Counted from the first letter of the stretch, positions 38,350 to 48,414 are shown. The stretch: DNA of 64,000 bases from Cohnella algarum (GCF_016937515.1 NZ_JAFHKM010000002.1:4583001-4647000), one strand, 5' to 3'. The notes: a model not told the origin generated them from the letters alone. Numbers and translations: made by a program.

Positions 38350-40383
38350 ATGAAAATCCGGGACATTTTCATTCTTGTCGGCATTATAGGCATCGTCCTG
38401 ATGATGGTCGTCCCTATTCCTCATCAGCTGCTCGACGTTTTGCTGATCATCAACATTTCCGTTGCGCTCATGATATTGCTGCTTTCGATGAACACGACCG
38501 ATGCGCTGCAATTTTCCATTTTCCCGACGCTGCTGCTCGTTACGACCGTGTTTCGATTGGCGCTCAACATTTCCACGACGCGGCTTATTTTGTCGGAGGG
38601 CGAAGCGGGCAAGGTCGTCGAGACGTTCGGGAGCTTCGTCGCCGGCGGCCAGCTGGCCATCGGGTTCGTCGTTTTCCTTATCCTGATCGTCGTGCAGTTT
38701 ATCGTCATTACGAAAGGCGCCGAACGGGTGTCGGAAGTCGGGGCGAGATTTACGCTCGACGCGATGCCCGGGAAGCAAATGAGCATCGACGCCGATTTGA
38801 ACGCAGGCTTGATCAATGAGCAGCAGGCCAAGGAACGGCGCGAAAAAATCGAGAAGGAAGCCGATTTCTACGGCTCTATGGACGGTGCGAGCAAGTTCGT
38901 CAAAGGGGATGCGATCGCCAGCATCATTATCGTCGTCATCAACCTTGTCGGCGGTTTTATTATCGGGATGGCGATGCACGGGATGAGCTTCGAGGAAGCG
39001 CTCAACACCTATTCGATCCTGAGCATCGGCGACGGTCTTGTCAGCCAAGTGCCGGCGCTGCTCATCAGCACGGCGACCGGCATTATCGTGACCCGCGCGA
39101 CTTCCGAAGGAAACATGGCGGACGACTTGTCGGAACAATTGCTGCGTTATCCGCGGCTGCTGTATATCGTAGCCGGCACGATCGCGCTGCTCGGCCTCGC
39201 GACGCCGATCGGTCCGATCGCCACGATACCGTTTGCGGCCATCCTCGCGATCGCGGCGTATCGGCTGCAGAAGAGCATGAACCGCAAGCAAAAAGCGGAG
39301 GATCTGCTCGTCGAGGAAAAGGAGATCGAAGAGGTGCGCAGCCCGGAAAGCGTCATCAGCCTGCTTCAAGTGGATCCGATCGAGTTCGAATTCGGTTACG
39401 GGCTTATCCCGCTAGCGGATACGCAGCAGGGCGGGGATTTGCTGGACCGGATCATCATGATCAGGCGACAGTGCGCCCTGGACATGGGGCTCATCGTCCC
39501 GGTCATCCGCATTCGCGACAATATTCAACTGAAGCCGAACGAATACGTCATCAAAATCAAAGGAAATCTGGTGGCGCGCGGCGAGCTGCTGCTTCATCAT
39601 TACCTGGCGATGAGTCCGGGATTCGAGGACGATTCGATCACGGGCATCGAGACGAAGGAGCCGGCGTTCGGACTCCCGGCGCTCTGGATCGACGAGCAGA
39701 TGAAGGAACGGGCCGAACTTGCCGGTTACACGGTCGTCGATCCGCCTTCCGTCGTCGCGACCCACCTGACGGAAATCGTCAAGAAATACGCGCACGAGCT
39801 GCTCGGCCGGCAAGAAACGAAATCGCTTCTCGACAGCGTCAAAGAAAATCATACCGCGCTTATCGAAGAGCTTGTTCCTTCGACGCTGTCGATCGGCGAC
39901 GTGCAGAAGGTGCTTTCCAAGCTGCTGAAAGAGAAAATTTCGATTCGCGACTTGGTCACCATATTCGAAACGTTGGCCGATTACGGCAAATTCACCAAAG
40001 ACCCGGATGTGCTGACGGAATACGTTCGCCAAGCGCTTTCGAGGCAAATCACGCTGCAATATACGAACCCGAACGAACCGCTCAAAGTCATCACGGTCAG
40101 CCCGGCCGTCGAGAAGAAGATCGCCGATTCCGTCCAGCAGTCCGATCAGGGAAGCTACTTGGCGATGGATCCGGCTTCTTCGCAATCGATTTATCATCGG
40201 CTTTCCGAGCAAGTGAACAAAGCCGTCCAAACCGGGCAGCAGCCGATCATTTTGACTTCGCCGAACATTCGGATGTATTTGCGCCAGATGATCGAACGCA
40301 GTCTTACGGACGTACCCGTCATATCGTACAGCGAACTAGAGCCGAGCATTGAAGTGCAGAGCATCGGGGTGGTGAGCGCATGA
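38350..40383 (+). CDS. flhA: Flagellar export gate protein FlhA
   Basis: 677 residues. Eight transmembrane segments in the first half include the FHIPEP signature region (LLVTTVFRLALNISTTRLIL, FVVFLILIVVQFIVITKGAE, RVSEVGARFTLDAMPGKQMS). The cytoplasmic second half docks chaperone-substrate complexes. The ATG at 38350 follows AGGAGGGAGG. The stop overlaps flhF by four bases. Confidence 0.97.
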   Translation: MKIRDIFILVGIIGIVLMMVVPIPHQLLDVLLIINISVALMILLLSMNTTDALQFSIFPTLLLVTTVFRLALNISTTRLILSEGEAGKVVETFGSFVAGGQLAIGFVVFLILIVVQFIVITKGAERVSEVGARFTLDAMPGKQMSIDADLNAGLINEQQAKERREKIEKEADFYGSMDGASKFVKGDAIASIIIVVINLVGGFIIGMAMHGMSFEEALNTYSILSIGDGLVSQVPALLISTATGIIVTRATSEGNMADDLSEQLLRYPRLLYIVAGTIALLGLATPIGPIATIPFAAILAIAAYRLQKSMNRKQKAEDLLVEEKEIEEVRSPESVISLLQVDPIEFEFGYGLIPLADTQQGGDLLDRIIMIRRQCALDMGLIVPVIRIRDNIQLKPNEYVIKIKGNLVARGELLLHHYLAMSPGFEDDSITGIETKEPAFGLPALWIDEQMKERAELAGYTVVDPPSVVATHLTEIVKKYAHELLGRQETKSLLDSVKENHTALIEELVPSTLSIGDVQKVLSKLLKEKISIRDLVTIFETLADYGKFTKDPDVLTEYVRQALSRQITLQYTNPNEPLKVITVSPAVEKKIADSVQQSDQGSYLAMDPASSQSIYHRLSEQVNKAVQTGQQPIILTSPNIRMYLRQMIERSLTDVPVISYSELEPSIEVQSIGVVSA

Positions 40384-41833
40384 AGGTAAAACGTTATGTT
40401 GCGGGCGATTTGCCCGAAGCGGTGCAAAAAATTCGCAGCGAGCTCGGAAAAGATGCCGTTATTTTGAACACGAAGGAAATCCGCGTCGGCGGATTTCTTG
40501 GCATGTTCCGAAAGAAACGTGTCGAGGTCATCGCCGCGGTGGACGAGGGGGCGGCAAAGCCCGCCCCCGGCCGCCGACCGCTTCGCCGAAATTCGTCCCA
40601 CCCTCTCCGGCAAAATTAGCGCCCGCGCTATCCGAAGAGCCGAGCGACGGCAAGCCGAAGGAGGTGCTTCCGCCGCAGGCGGTCCGGGAACGATACAGCA
40701 GGGGAACGGGAGATGCCGTCTCGCCGAAAGCTTCGGCGCCATCCGCCGCGGCGACGGCCGTCAAGGCGTTGCCCGAAGCGGAAGAGCAAAGACGCGAGGT
40801 TGCCGTCAGCTCGTTCGCGGCTGCGATGCAATCGGCTTTGAACGGGCAATCGGAGGCAGCCGAATCTCCTCCGGCGCGGAAATCCGAACCGCCCGTATTG
40901 GCGCAACGGGCCGAAAGCTCTTTCGAGACGATTGAAAAAGAGGAGAAGGAAGAGGACGAAGTTTCGGCCCTGCTCCAGGAGCTTCGTTCGATGAAAGAAA
41001 TGATGATCCGCATCAACCGGCAGCAAAATGCGCAAGCGATGCCGGCCGCGGTTTTGAAGCTCTCGAAGCGCTTGGCCTCCCAGGGCGTTGAACCCGTCTA
41101 TGTCGAGCAGTTCGCTCAAACGGTCATCGAACGGCTGGAGGAACATCCCGATCCCGACGACGAGGAGTTTCGGCAAACGGCTCGGGAGCTTTTGCGGGAA
41201 TGGTTATTGCCGTCTGTCGGTCAGGGGATCTCTCCGAATACGCGAATCGTCAACTTCGTCGGCCCGACGGGGGTCGGCAAGACGACGACGATCGCGAAAA
41301 TCGCCGCGGATCAGGCGTTCATCCACCGGCGCTCCGTCGGCTTCATCACGGCGGATACGTACCGGATCGCCGCCGTCGATCAACTCCGGACGTATGCGGA
41401 TATTTTGAACGTTCCGCTGGAAGTCGTATTTTCGCCATCGGAATTGACCCGCGCCTACAAAAAGCTGGAGGACCGGGATCTGCTACTGATGGACACGGCC
41501 GGCCGCAACTACCGGAACGAGCTGTTCGTTTCCGAGGTAAACAGCTTGCTGGCGCCCGGTCAGCAGGCGGAAAACTTGCTCGTGCTCAGCCTTACCCATA
41601 AATATTCCGACTTGAAGGAGGTTGCCTCCCAATTCGCGAAATACGGCGTCCGGCGCCTTCTGCTGACGAAGACGGACGAGACGGATTCCTACGGATCCGT
41701 GCTTAATCTGGCACGGGAATTCGATTTCGAGATTTCCTATATCACCTGCGGCCAGACCGTCCCGGACGATATTCGCGCCTTCGAACCGGACGAGTGGGTA
41801 AACCGGTTGCTGGGGGATGCGTCCGATGGCTGA
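40380..41833 (+). pseudogene. flhF: Flagellar SRP-like GTPase FlhF, frameshifted in this sequence
   Basis: FlhF is a signal-recognition-type GTPase that controls flagellar number and placement with FlhG. From ATG 40380 the frame reads MKVKRYVAGDLPEAVQKIRS and ILNTKEIRVGGFLGMFRKKR, then breaks near 40560-40570. The expected linker (RPPTASPKFVPPSPAKLAPA) and the NG domain continue in the frame one base back to the stop at 41833. P-loop [40 protein letters not shown] and LLMDTAGRNYRN are intact. A single base is probably missing from the C5 run in CCCGCCCCCGGCC. The corrected protein is about 484 residues. Confidence 0.9.
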
Positions 41834-42695
41834 TCAAGCGCAAGCGCTCAGGCATATGGTTTATTCCAAGGACAAGCAGTCCCCTCATTCCACCCGGATC
41901 CTTACTGTTACGAGCGGAAAGGGGGGCGTCGGGAAGTCGAATTTCAGCCTGAACTTCGCGATGGCTTTGCAAAAAAGAGGCTTCCGGGTGCTGCTGTTCG
42001 ATGCCGATATCGGCATGGCCAACATCGACGTGCTGCTGGGCATTCCGGCGACGTATAACCTGTTCCATTTGTTGAAGCGCGAGAAAACGATTTGGGAAAT
42101 CATTCAAACGGGACCGAGCGGCCTTCAATTTATCGCGGGGGGCTCGGGGTTTCAGGATCTGATTCGCTTGTCGGACAAGGATCTGGAGTATTTCGCCGGC
42201 GAGATCGGAAAGCTTCACGGACATGTCGATTTTCTTCTGTTCGATACGGGAGCAGGGTTGTCGAAGGAAACCGTGCGCTTCATCACCGCGGCGGACGAGA
42301 CGCTCATCGTCACGACGCCCGAGCCGACCTCGATAACCGATGCCTACGCCCTGATCAAAATGGTCAAATCGATGGGCCACGACGTGACGTTCAAGCTGAT
42401 CGTCAATCGCGTATCCGACGATCGCGAAGGCCGGCAAACGGCGGACAACATCCGGCAGGTCGCCAGCCGATTTTTGGGGCTCGACATCCCGCTGCTCGGT
42501 TTCGTTCCGGATGACGCAAGCGTGTCCAAAGCGGTGAAGCGCCAAACGGCGCTAGCCGTCGCTTTCCCGGAAAGCCCGGCATGCAGAGGCATCGACAACA
42601 TCGCCTCTCGCTATCTCGCGGAAAAGCCCGATGACGATCGCGGGGGGACGGCCGTGCGCTTCATGCAAAAAATTCGCCGGCTTTGGAGCAGGTAA
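41826..42695 (+). CDS. flhG: Flagellum site-determining MinD-like ATPase FlhG (YlxH)
   Basis: 289 residues. The deviant Walker A TVTSGKGGVGKSNFSLNFAM, then DADIGMANIDVLLGIPATYN and DFLLFDTGAGLSKETVRFIT, define the MinD/ParA family FlhG. It limits flagellar number and stimulates FlhF. ATG 41826 overlaps the flhF stop; ATG 41817 is also possible. Confidence 0.95.
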   Translation: MADQAQALRHMVYSKDKQSPHSTRILTVTSGKGGVGKSNFSLNFAMALQKRGFRVLLFDADIGMANIDVLLGIPATYNLFHLLKREKTIWEIIQTGPSGLQFIAGGSGFQDLIRLSDKDLEYFAGEIGKLHGHVDFLLFDTGAGLSKETVRFITAADETLIVTTPEPTSITDAYALIKMVKSMGHDVTFKLIVNRVSDDREGRQTADNIRQVASRFLGLDIPLLGFVPDDASVSKAVKRQTALAVAFPESPACRGIDNIASRYLAEKPDDDRGGTAVRFMQKIRRLWSR

Positions 42696-42739
42696 GCCGT
42701 TCGGGTTCACATCTTAGAGACTTGTAAAGGGGGAGCACC

Positions 42740-44206
42740 ATGTCGCTCTATAAAGTGCTTGTTGTTGACGATTCCCCTTTCATGCGCAAAGTTTTCAGCG
42801 ATTTCATCGCAGCCGATCCGGCTTTCGAGGTCGTCGGCATCGCGCGTGACGGCGTGGAGGCAGTCGAACGGACAACGCAGCTGCAGCCCGATATTATTAC
42901 GATGGATCTCGAAATGCCGCACATGAACGGGCTGCAGGCGCTGCGCAAAATCATGTCCGTGCGGCCGACTCCCGTCATCATGCTGTCGGCGGTGACGGAC
43001 AACGGAACCCGCGATACGATCAAGGCGTTGCAGTACGGCGCCCTCGATTTTATCCGCAAGCCCGACGGCGCGGTGAAGCTGGACATCCGGAAAGTCGGGG
43101 AACAGCTTCTGGAGAAGCTTCATATGGCGGCCGAAATGGCCGGCAGCGTCAATTTCCGCGCGTTGAAAGATATGGAGGAGCGGGAACCGGAGGAAACGGA
43201 AATATCCGCGCCGTCCGCGCGGGATCTTCCGCCGCCGGAAGGGAGAAAGCCGGAGACGGCCGCCCCCGCCGCGCCGGGCAAGCCCGCGCCCGAAGTCGGC
43301 GCCAAACCGCCGCTTTCAAGAAAAGCGCCCGTATCCCGCCCGCTTCCGGAACGGCCGGCTTCGCCGAAGACGACGAACCGGCTGGATTCAAGGCTCATGT
43401 CCAAAACGCCCAGGGACGGATTAGGGGAACAAGGGCGCGCGAAAAAGCCGGGAGAAGCGATGGCGTCTGCCAAGACGCCGCCAACGCCGCCGGCAGCGCC
43501 CGGGAAAACGGAGGCCAGGCCGGAATCGCCTTTGCGGAAGATCGGCGGGGCTTCCCCGTCACCCGTCCCGCCGGCGGAAAGCCGCGAGAGGGAAGGGCCG
43601 AAAGGACGCACCGATTTTACGGAAATCGTCGTGATCGGGACGTCGACGGGCGGCCCCCGAGCGCTGCATGAAGTGCTGTCGGGCATCCCGCAGTCGTTTC
43701 CGGCGCCGATTCTCGTCGTGCAGCATATGCCGCCCAAGTTCACGCACTCGCTGGCGCAGCGCCTCGATTCGTTCGCGGCGATCGACGTCCGCGAAGCGAA
43801 GGACGGCGAACCGCTGCTGACGGGGACGGCTTACATCGCGCCGGGAGGCCGGCATATGGCCGTAAAGCGGGAGGGCGCGGGCCGTTACCGGATCGAGTTG
43901 TCGGACGGGCCGCCCCAAAGCGGCCATCGGCCGTCGGTCGATTGGCTGTTTGAGTCCGTCGTCGGCATGAAAGAACTGAAAAGGCATGCCGTTCTCATGA
44001 CCGGCATGGGCAGCGACGGAGCCAAAGGCATGAAGGCCTTGCGCGACGACGGCGCGGCGACGACCATCGCCGAAGCGGAGCAAACGTGCGTCGTTTACGG
44101 TATGCCCCGTTCCGCGGTTGAGCTCGGAGCGACGACGCATGTGCTCGACTTGCAGCAGATCGCCCCGATTCTCGCGAAAGTGGTAAGCGGAAGCGGAAAA
44201 CGATAA
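42740..44206 (+). CDS. cheB: Chemotaxis protein-glutamate methylesterase CheB, with a long linker
   Basis: 488 residues, well above the usual 340-360. The receiver domain has VLVVDDSPFMRKVFSDFIAA and phospho-acceptor Asp56 (IITMDLEMPHMNGLQALRKI). The C-terminal esterase carries the catalytic triad in GTSTGGPRALHEVLSG (Ser), VVQHMPPKFTHSLAQR (His) and MTGMGSDGAKGMKAL (Asp). Between them lies a linker of about 150 residues rich in Pro, Ala, Arg and Lys (about 145-295), which is the extra length. It demethylates receptors and so tunes CheA feedback. It lies between flhG and cheA. Confidence 0.95.
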   Translation: MSLYKVLVVDDSPFMRKVFSDFIAADPAFEVVGIARDGVEAVERTTQLQPDIITMDLEMPHMNGLQALRKIMSVRPTPVIMLSAVTDNGTRDTIKALQYGALDFIRKPDGAVKLDIRKVGEQLLEKLHMAAEMAGSVNFRALKDMEEREPEETEISAPSARDLPPPEGRKPETAAPAAPGKPAPEVGAKPPLSRKAPVSRPLPERPASPKTTNRLDSRLMSKTPRDGLGEQGRAKKPGEAMASAKTPPTPPAAPGKTEARPESPLRKIGGASPSPVPPAESREREGPKGRTDFTEIVVIGTSTGGPRALHEVLSGIPQSFPAPILVVQHMPPKFTHSLAQRLDSFAAIDVREAKDGEPLLTGTAYIAPGGRHMAVKREGAGRYRIELSDGPPQSGHRPSVDWLFESVVGMKELKRHAVLMTGMGSDGAKGMKALRDDGAATTIAEAEQTCVVYGMPRSAVELGATTHVLDLQQIAPILAKVVSGSGKR

Positions 44207-44248
44207 TACGAGAGCGGCTGGTTCAGCCGACCAGGAGGTGTCCGGACA

Positions 44249-46363
44249 GTGGAAATGAATCAGTACTTGTCCATTTTTATCGACGAAGCGAACGACCATT
44301 TGCAGTCTCTTAACGAAAATATGCTTCGGCTCGAGCAGGAGCCGGAAGACATCAGCATCGTTCAAGTGATTTTCCGTTCCGCGCATACGCTCAAGGGAAT
44401 GTCCGCGACGATGGGGTTCGAGGACTTGGCGTCGCTGACTCATGAAATGGAAAACGTGCTCGACCTGGTTCGCAACAATCAATTGAAAATGAACGAAGTC
44501 ATTTTCGACGCGTTGTTCAAGTGCCTCGACTCGCTCGAAGGCATGGTTCAGGACGTCGTCGGCGGGGGAGACGGCAAAGCGGACGTCTCCGATTTGGTGG
44601 AACAGCTGAAGGCGATCGTAAGAGGAGACGTGGGCGGGTCCTCCGGCAAATCGTCCGCTTCTTCGCCGCCGAACGACGCGCCGCTGGTCGCGACGGAAAT
44701 GCTTCTCGACCAGTATCAGCTTTCGATATTGGAGCAGTCGGTCGACAACGGGCTGAGGGTGTTCCACATCGAGGTGATCGTCCGGGAAGATTGCGTGCTC
44801 AAGGCGGTTCGGGCCTACATGGTGTTCGAAGTGCTGGAGCGCAACGGCGAGGTGATCAAATCCCATCCTTCCGTCCAGGACATCGAACAGGACAAATTCG
44901 AACGCAGCTTCTCGGTGTACTATATTTCCCATATCGACAAGGACCAGCTGAAGAAAAGCATTTCGGGCGTATCCGAAATCGAAGAAGTCAAAATCATGGC
45001 GGTGGATCGCTCCTCGCTCGCCGAGCTCGATCAATCCAAGCAGCGGGAAAACGAAGCGACGGTTCAAGCGATTCAATCCGCCCGCGAAATCGCCGCGGCA
45101 GCGGCAGCGGCCCCGCAAGCCGCCGCCCAACCCGCGTCCCAGGCGGCTTCCGCCGAAACGGCCAAAAAAGCGCCGGCGGCTCCGGCCAAAGCTGCCGGCG
45201 CCGCAGCGGCCGGCGGCCGAACGATTCGCGTGGACATCGAGCGGCTGGACAAGCTGATGAATCTTTTCAGCGAACTGCTGATCGACCGCGTCCGGCTGGA
45301 ACAGCTCGCTTCGGAAGTGCGCCGCAACGATTTGACGGAAACGGTCGAACATATGGCGCGCGTCAGCAGCGACCTGCAAAATATCGTGCTGAAGCTGCGC
45401 ATGGTTCCGGTCGAAAGCGTCTTTAACCGGTTTCCCCGGATGGTGCGGGACCTGGCGAAATCGCTGGACAAAAAAGTCGATCTGGTCATTACGGGCGCGG
45501 AAACGGAACTGGATCGGACGGTGATCGACGAGATCGGCGACCCGCTCGTGCACCTGATCCGCAATTCGGTCGATCACGGGGTCGAATCGATCGCGGACCG
45601 GGCGGCCGCCGGCAAGCCTGAAACCGGCACCGTCCAGCTTCGCGCTTTTCACAGCGGCAACCACGTATTTATCGAAATCGAGGATGACGGCAAAGGCATC
45701 AACCGGGATAAGGTGCTGGACACCGCCGTCAAGCGCGGCGTCGTCACGCCGGAAGCGGGCAAGAAGCTGACGGACGAAGAGGTATACATGCTGCTGTTCG
45801 CGCCGGGCTTCAGCACCGCCGACAAAATTTCCGACATTTCCGGCCGGGGCGTCGGGTTGGACGTCGTCAAATCGAAAATCGAATCGCTCGGCGGCCAGGT
45901 TACCGTAACGTCGGCATTCGGCCACGGCTCCACCTTTTCCATCCAACTGCCGCTCACGCTGTCGATCATTTCGGCGATGCTCGTCAAGCTCGGCTCGGAA
46001 AAATACGCGTTTCCGCTGTCTTCGATCGTGGAGACGGCGGCGATCCGCCGCGAGCAAATCCGGGAGCTGCACGGCAATCGCGTCATCGAGTTCCGCAAAT
46101 CGATCATTCCGGTCGTATCGCTTGCCGAATTGCTGGAATGTCCCGATTACCGGGACGACGAAGAAGCGGAAACGGAAATGCTCGTCGTCCGGAAAGGGGA
46201 TAAGCTGGCCGCCGTCCTGGTGGAAGATTTCATTTCCCAAAGCGAAATCGTGCTGAAAACGCTCGGCAAATATTTGACCAACATTCCGTTCGTTTCCGGC
46301 GCGACGATTTTGGGCGACGGCCAGGTCGCGCTCATCGTCGATCCGAACTCGCTCATCAAATAA
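44249..46363 (+). CDS. cheA: Chemotaxis histidine kinase CheA
   Basis: 704 residues. The HPt domain holds the phospho-acceptor His46 in IFRSAHTLKGMSATMGFEDL. A CheY-binding P2 domain and an Ala/Pro-rich linker (AAAAAAPQAAAQPASQAASA) follow. The dimerisation and ATPase domains carry IRNSVDHGVESIADRAAAGK and ISGRGVGLDVVKSKIESLGG, and a CheW-like domain ends the protein. The start is GTG 44249, eight bases after CAGGAGGTG; ATG 44255 is in frame too. Confidence 0.97.
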   Translation: MEMNQYLSIFIDEANDHLQSLNENMLRLEQEPEDISIVQVIFRSAHTLKGMSATMGFEDLASLTHEMENVLDLVRNNQLKMNEVIFDALFKCLDSLEGMVQDVVGGGDGKADVSDLVEQLKAIVRGDVGGSSGKSSASSPPNDAPLVATEMLLDQYQLSILEQSVDNGLRVFHIEVIVREDCVLKAVRAYMVFEVLERNGEVIKSHPSVQDIEQDKFERSFSVYYISHIDKDQLKKSISGVSEIEEVKIMAVDRSSLAELDQSKQRENEATVQAIQSAREIAAAAAAAPQAAAQPASQAASAETAKKAPAAPAKAAGAAAAGGRTIRVDIERLDKLMNLFSELLIDRVRLEQLASEVRRNDLTETVEHMARVSSDLQNIVLKLRMVPVESVFNRFPRMVRDLAKSLDKKVDLVITGAETELDRTVIDEIGDPLVHLIRNSVDHGVESIADRAAAGKPETGTVQLRAFHSGNHVFIEIEDDGKGINRDKVLDTAVKRGVVTPEAGKKLTDEEVYMLLFAPGFSTADKISDISGRGVGLDVVKSKIESLGGQVTVTSAFGHGSTFSIQLPLTLSIISAMLVKLGSEKYAFPLSSIVETAAIRREQIRELHGNRVIEFRKSIIPVVSLAELLECPDYRDDEEAETEMLVVRKGDKLAAVLVEDFISQSEIVLKTLGKYLTNIPFVSGATILGDGQVALIVDPNSLIK

Positions 46364-46392
46364 TTTTCCGCATCCAAAAGGAGGAACGCCAC

Positions 46393-46854
46393 ATGGCAGA
46401 GGAATTGAAGGTCATCGTTTTCACGCTTGCGCATGAGGAATACGGCATCGAGGTAGACAAGGTTCGCACGATCGAGCGCATGGTTCCGATAACCCGCGTT
46501 CCGAAAACGCCTGCCTTCATCAAAGGCGTCATCAATTTGCGCGGTGTCGTCATCCCGGTCATCGATTTGCGGGGCCGGTTCGGGCTCCCCGAGTCGGAAA
46601 CGACGGAAAATTCCCGGATTATCATCGTCGCCGTGAACGATCTCGAAGTCGGCTTCATCGTCGACTCGGCCAACGACGTCATCGACATTATGAGCGATAC
46701 GATCGACGTGCCGCCGGAAGTCGTCGGCGGAATCAAGGCGAAATATTTGAGCGGCGTCGCCAAAATCGGCGAGGATCGCCTGCTGATTTTGCTTAACTTG
46801 TCGGAGGTGCTGAGCCGCTCCGAAATTATTCAGCTGGAACAAGCCGGGGAATAA
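46393..46854 (+). CDS. cheW: Chemotaxis coupling protein CheW
   Basis: 153 residues. CheW links receptors to CheA. EYGIEVDKVRTIERMVPITR and RVPKTPAFIKGVINLRGVVI are conserved, as is PVIDLRGRFGLPESET. The ATG at 46393 follows AAAGGAGGAACG. It ends two bases before cheC. Confidence 0.97.
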   Translation: MAEELKVIVFTLAHEEYGIEVDKVRTIERMVPITRVPKTPAFIKGVINLRGVVIPVIDLRGRFGLPESETTENSRIIIVAVNDLEVGFIVDSANDVIDIMSDTIDVPPEVVGGIKAKYLSGVAKIGEDRLLILLNLSEVLSRSEIIQLEQAGE

Positions 46855-46856
46855 CC

Positions 46857-47474
46857 GTGAACATGTTCAGTCAGGACGCCGATTTTAAAATGGACGTGCT
46901 GCGGGAAGTGGGCAACATCGGAGCCGGAAACGCCGCTACGGCTTTGTCCCGCTTGCTGGACAGGCCCGTCGACATGGCCGTCCCCAAAGTCAATTTGCTT
47001 CCCTTCGAGTCGATCGCCGAACAGGTCGGAGGTTCGGAAGAGGTGGTGGTGGCCATCTTCCTCCGGATGGAGGGAGACGTTCCCGGCAACATGTTTTTTC
47101 TGATGAGCCGCAAACAAGCGAAGCAGCTGCTCGTCGGCTTGCCGGGCTTCGATGCGACCGAAGAAGGCGGGTACAGCGAGCTTGAACTGTCGGCGCTATG
47201 CGAAATCGGCAATATTTTGGCCGGCTCTTATTTGTCTTCTCTCGCCGATTTGACGGGCCTTTACATGACGCCTACCGTGCCGTCCGTCGCGGTGGACATG
47301 GCCGGCGCGATTTTAAGCTACGGCTTGCTGCAATTCGGAATTATGGGGGACGACGCGCTGCTGATCGATACGACGTTCGTTCAGGACTCCCGGGAGGCGG
47401 AAGGTCATTTTTTCCTTATTCCCGATCCCGAATCGTTCGAGAAACTGTTCCGGGCATTAGGAGTGCCGATCTGA
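46857..47474 (+). CDS. cheC: CheY-P phosphatase CheC
   Basis: 205 residues with the two CheC active-site repeats: VLREVGNIGAGNAATALSRL and LSALCEIGNILAGSYLSSLA, each with the Glu and Asn used for dephosphorylation. CheC dephosphorylates CheY-P and binds CheD. The start is GTG 46857 or ATG 46863. It overlaps cheD by one base (TGATG). Confidence 0.95.
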   Translation: MNMFSQDADFKMDVLREVGNIGAGNAATALSRLLDRPVDMAVPKVNLLPFESIAEQVGGSEEVVVAIFLRMEGDVPGNMFFLMSRKQAKQLLVGLPGFDATEEGGYSELELSALCEIGNILAGSYLSSLADLTGLYMTPTVPSVAVDMAGAILSYGLLQFGIMGDDALLIDTTFVQDSREAEGHFFLIPDPESFEKLFRALGVPI

Positions 47475-47968
47475 TGGTCGAAGCGAATTTGATCAAAATC
47501 GGAATGGCGGATTTAAACGTCGCGACATCGGGAGGTTTGCTCCGGACGACGGGACTCGGCTCTTGCGTCGGCTTGACGCTGCACGATGCCGAGCTCCGGG
47601 TGGCCGGCATGGCCCATATCATGCTGCCCAGCTCGGATATTGCCCGAGAAGGAACGCTGAATATCGCCAAATACGCGGATACGGCCGTGCCGGAGTTGCT
47701 TGCGAGGCTGTTGAAGCTGGGGGCCGATCGCCGGAGGCTGGTGGCCAAGCTTGCCGGCGGCGCGCAAATGTTCGCGTTTGCGGGCGCGAGCGACAGCATG
47801 CGGATCGGGCCGCGCAACGTGGAGTCGGTCAAGCACGCGCTATCGTTGTTGTCGATTCCGGTCGTGGCGGAAGATACCGGCGGAAATTACGGCAGAACGA
47901 TCGAACTGGACAGCATTAGCGGCATTTTGAATATCCGAAGCGTGCAGTTCGGAATAAAGGAGATTTGA
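47474..47968 (+). CDS. cheD: Chemoreceptor glutamine deamidase CheD
   Basis: 164 residues. The catalytic Cys and His lie in TTGLGSCVGLTLHDAELRVA and GMAHIMLPSSD. CheD deamidates receptor glutamines and, bound to CheC, forms a feedback loop in Gram-positive chemotaxis. A longer open frame exists upstream in cheC; the ATG 47474 matches the family start. Confidence 0.95.
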   Translation: MVEANLIKIGMADLNVATSGGLLRTTGLGSCVGLTLHDAELRVAGMAHIMLPSSDIAREGTLNIAKYADTAVPELLARLLKLGADRRRLVAKLAGGAQMFAFAGASDSMRIGPRNVESVKHALSLLSIPVVAEDTGGNYGRTIELDSISGILNIRSVQFGIKEI

Positions 47969-47970
47969 GA

Positions 47971-48399
47971 ATGAGAGGCACATGGCGGTGGGTCGTCGTT
48001 TTTGCCGCTTTCGGCGCGGTTCTGACCTTTCTTTTCTCTTTGTCCAACAATCCGCTCGCGACGACGGCGCTTCGCAGCCTGTACGCCTTTTTGGCGTTCG
48101 GTCTGGTCGGCGCGGCCGTTCACGTGGCGGTCGGCCAACTGCTTCGGCCGGCGAACGCCGCGCCGCCGGAACGCGGGGACGCGGACGGCAGAGGTTCGGT
48201 GGTGGACCTTTCCACGCCGGACGACGACGGTTTGCTAAACGATATGTTGAAGGAGCAGAGGGAAGGGAGGGCGCCGGGAACGGCGGAGGCGGCGCCCGCG
48301 GGAGAGTTTCAGCCTCTCGCGCCAAAAAAATTGGTTTCGGTGGAATCTCCCGAGCCAGAGGCAGTTGTCCAGGCAATACGTCAAATGTCGGACGAATAA
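47971..48399 (+). CDS. Small membrane protein between cheD and sigD, unknown function
   Basis: 142 residues. Two hydrophobic helices occur near the N-terminus (about 7-25 and 37-55: WVVVFAAFGAVLTFLFSLSN, LYAFLAFGLVGAAVHVAVGQ); the rest is a charged soluble tail rich in Glu, Pro and Ala. The ATG at 47971 lies just after AAAGGAGATTTG and overlaps nothing. It has no counterpart between cheD and sigD in B. subtilis that I recognise. The operon position suggests a flagellar or chemotaxis link, but none is shown. Confidence 0.75.
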   Translation: MRGTWRWVVVFAAFGAVLTFLFSLSNNPLATTALRSLYAFLAFGLVGAAVHVAVGQLLRPANAAPPERGDADGRGSVVDLSTPDDDGLLNDMLKEQREGRAPGTAEAAPAGEFQPLAPKKLVSVESPEPEAVVQAIRQMSDE

Positions 48400-48414
48400 G
48401 GACGGTGAGCACGA

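Noticed and set aside
43559..46240. An 893-residue open frame on the minus strand across cheB and cheA
   Set aside because: It mirrors two well-recognised genes, its protein is Arg/Asp/His-rich without any domain, and such long antisense frames are common in GC-rich DNA.
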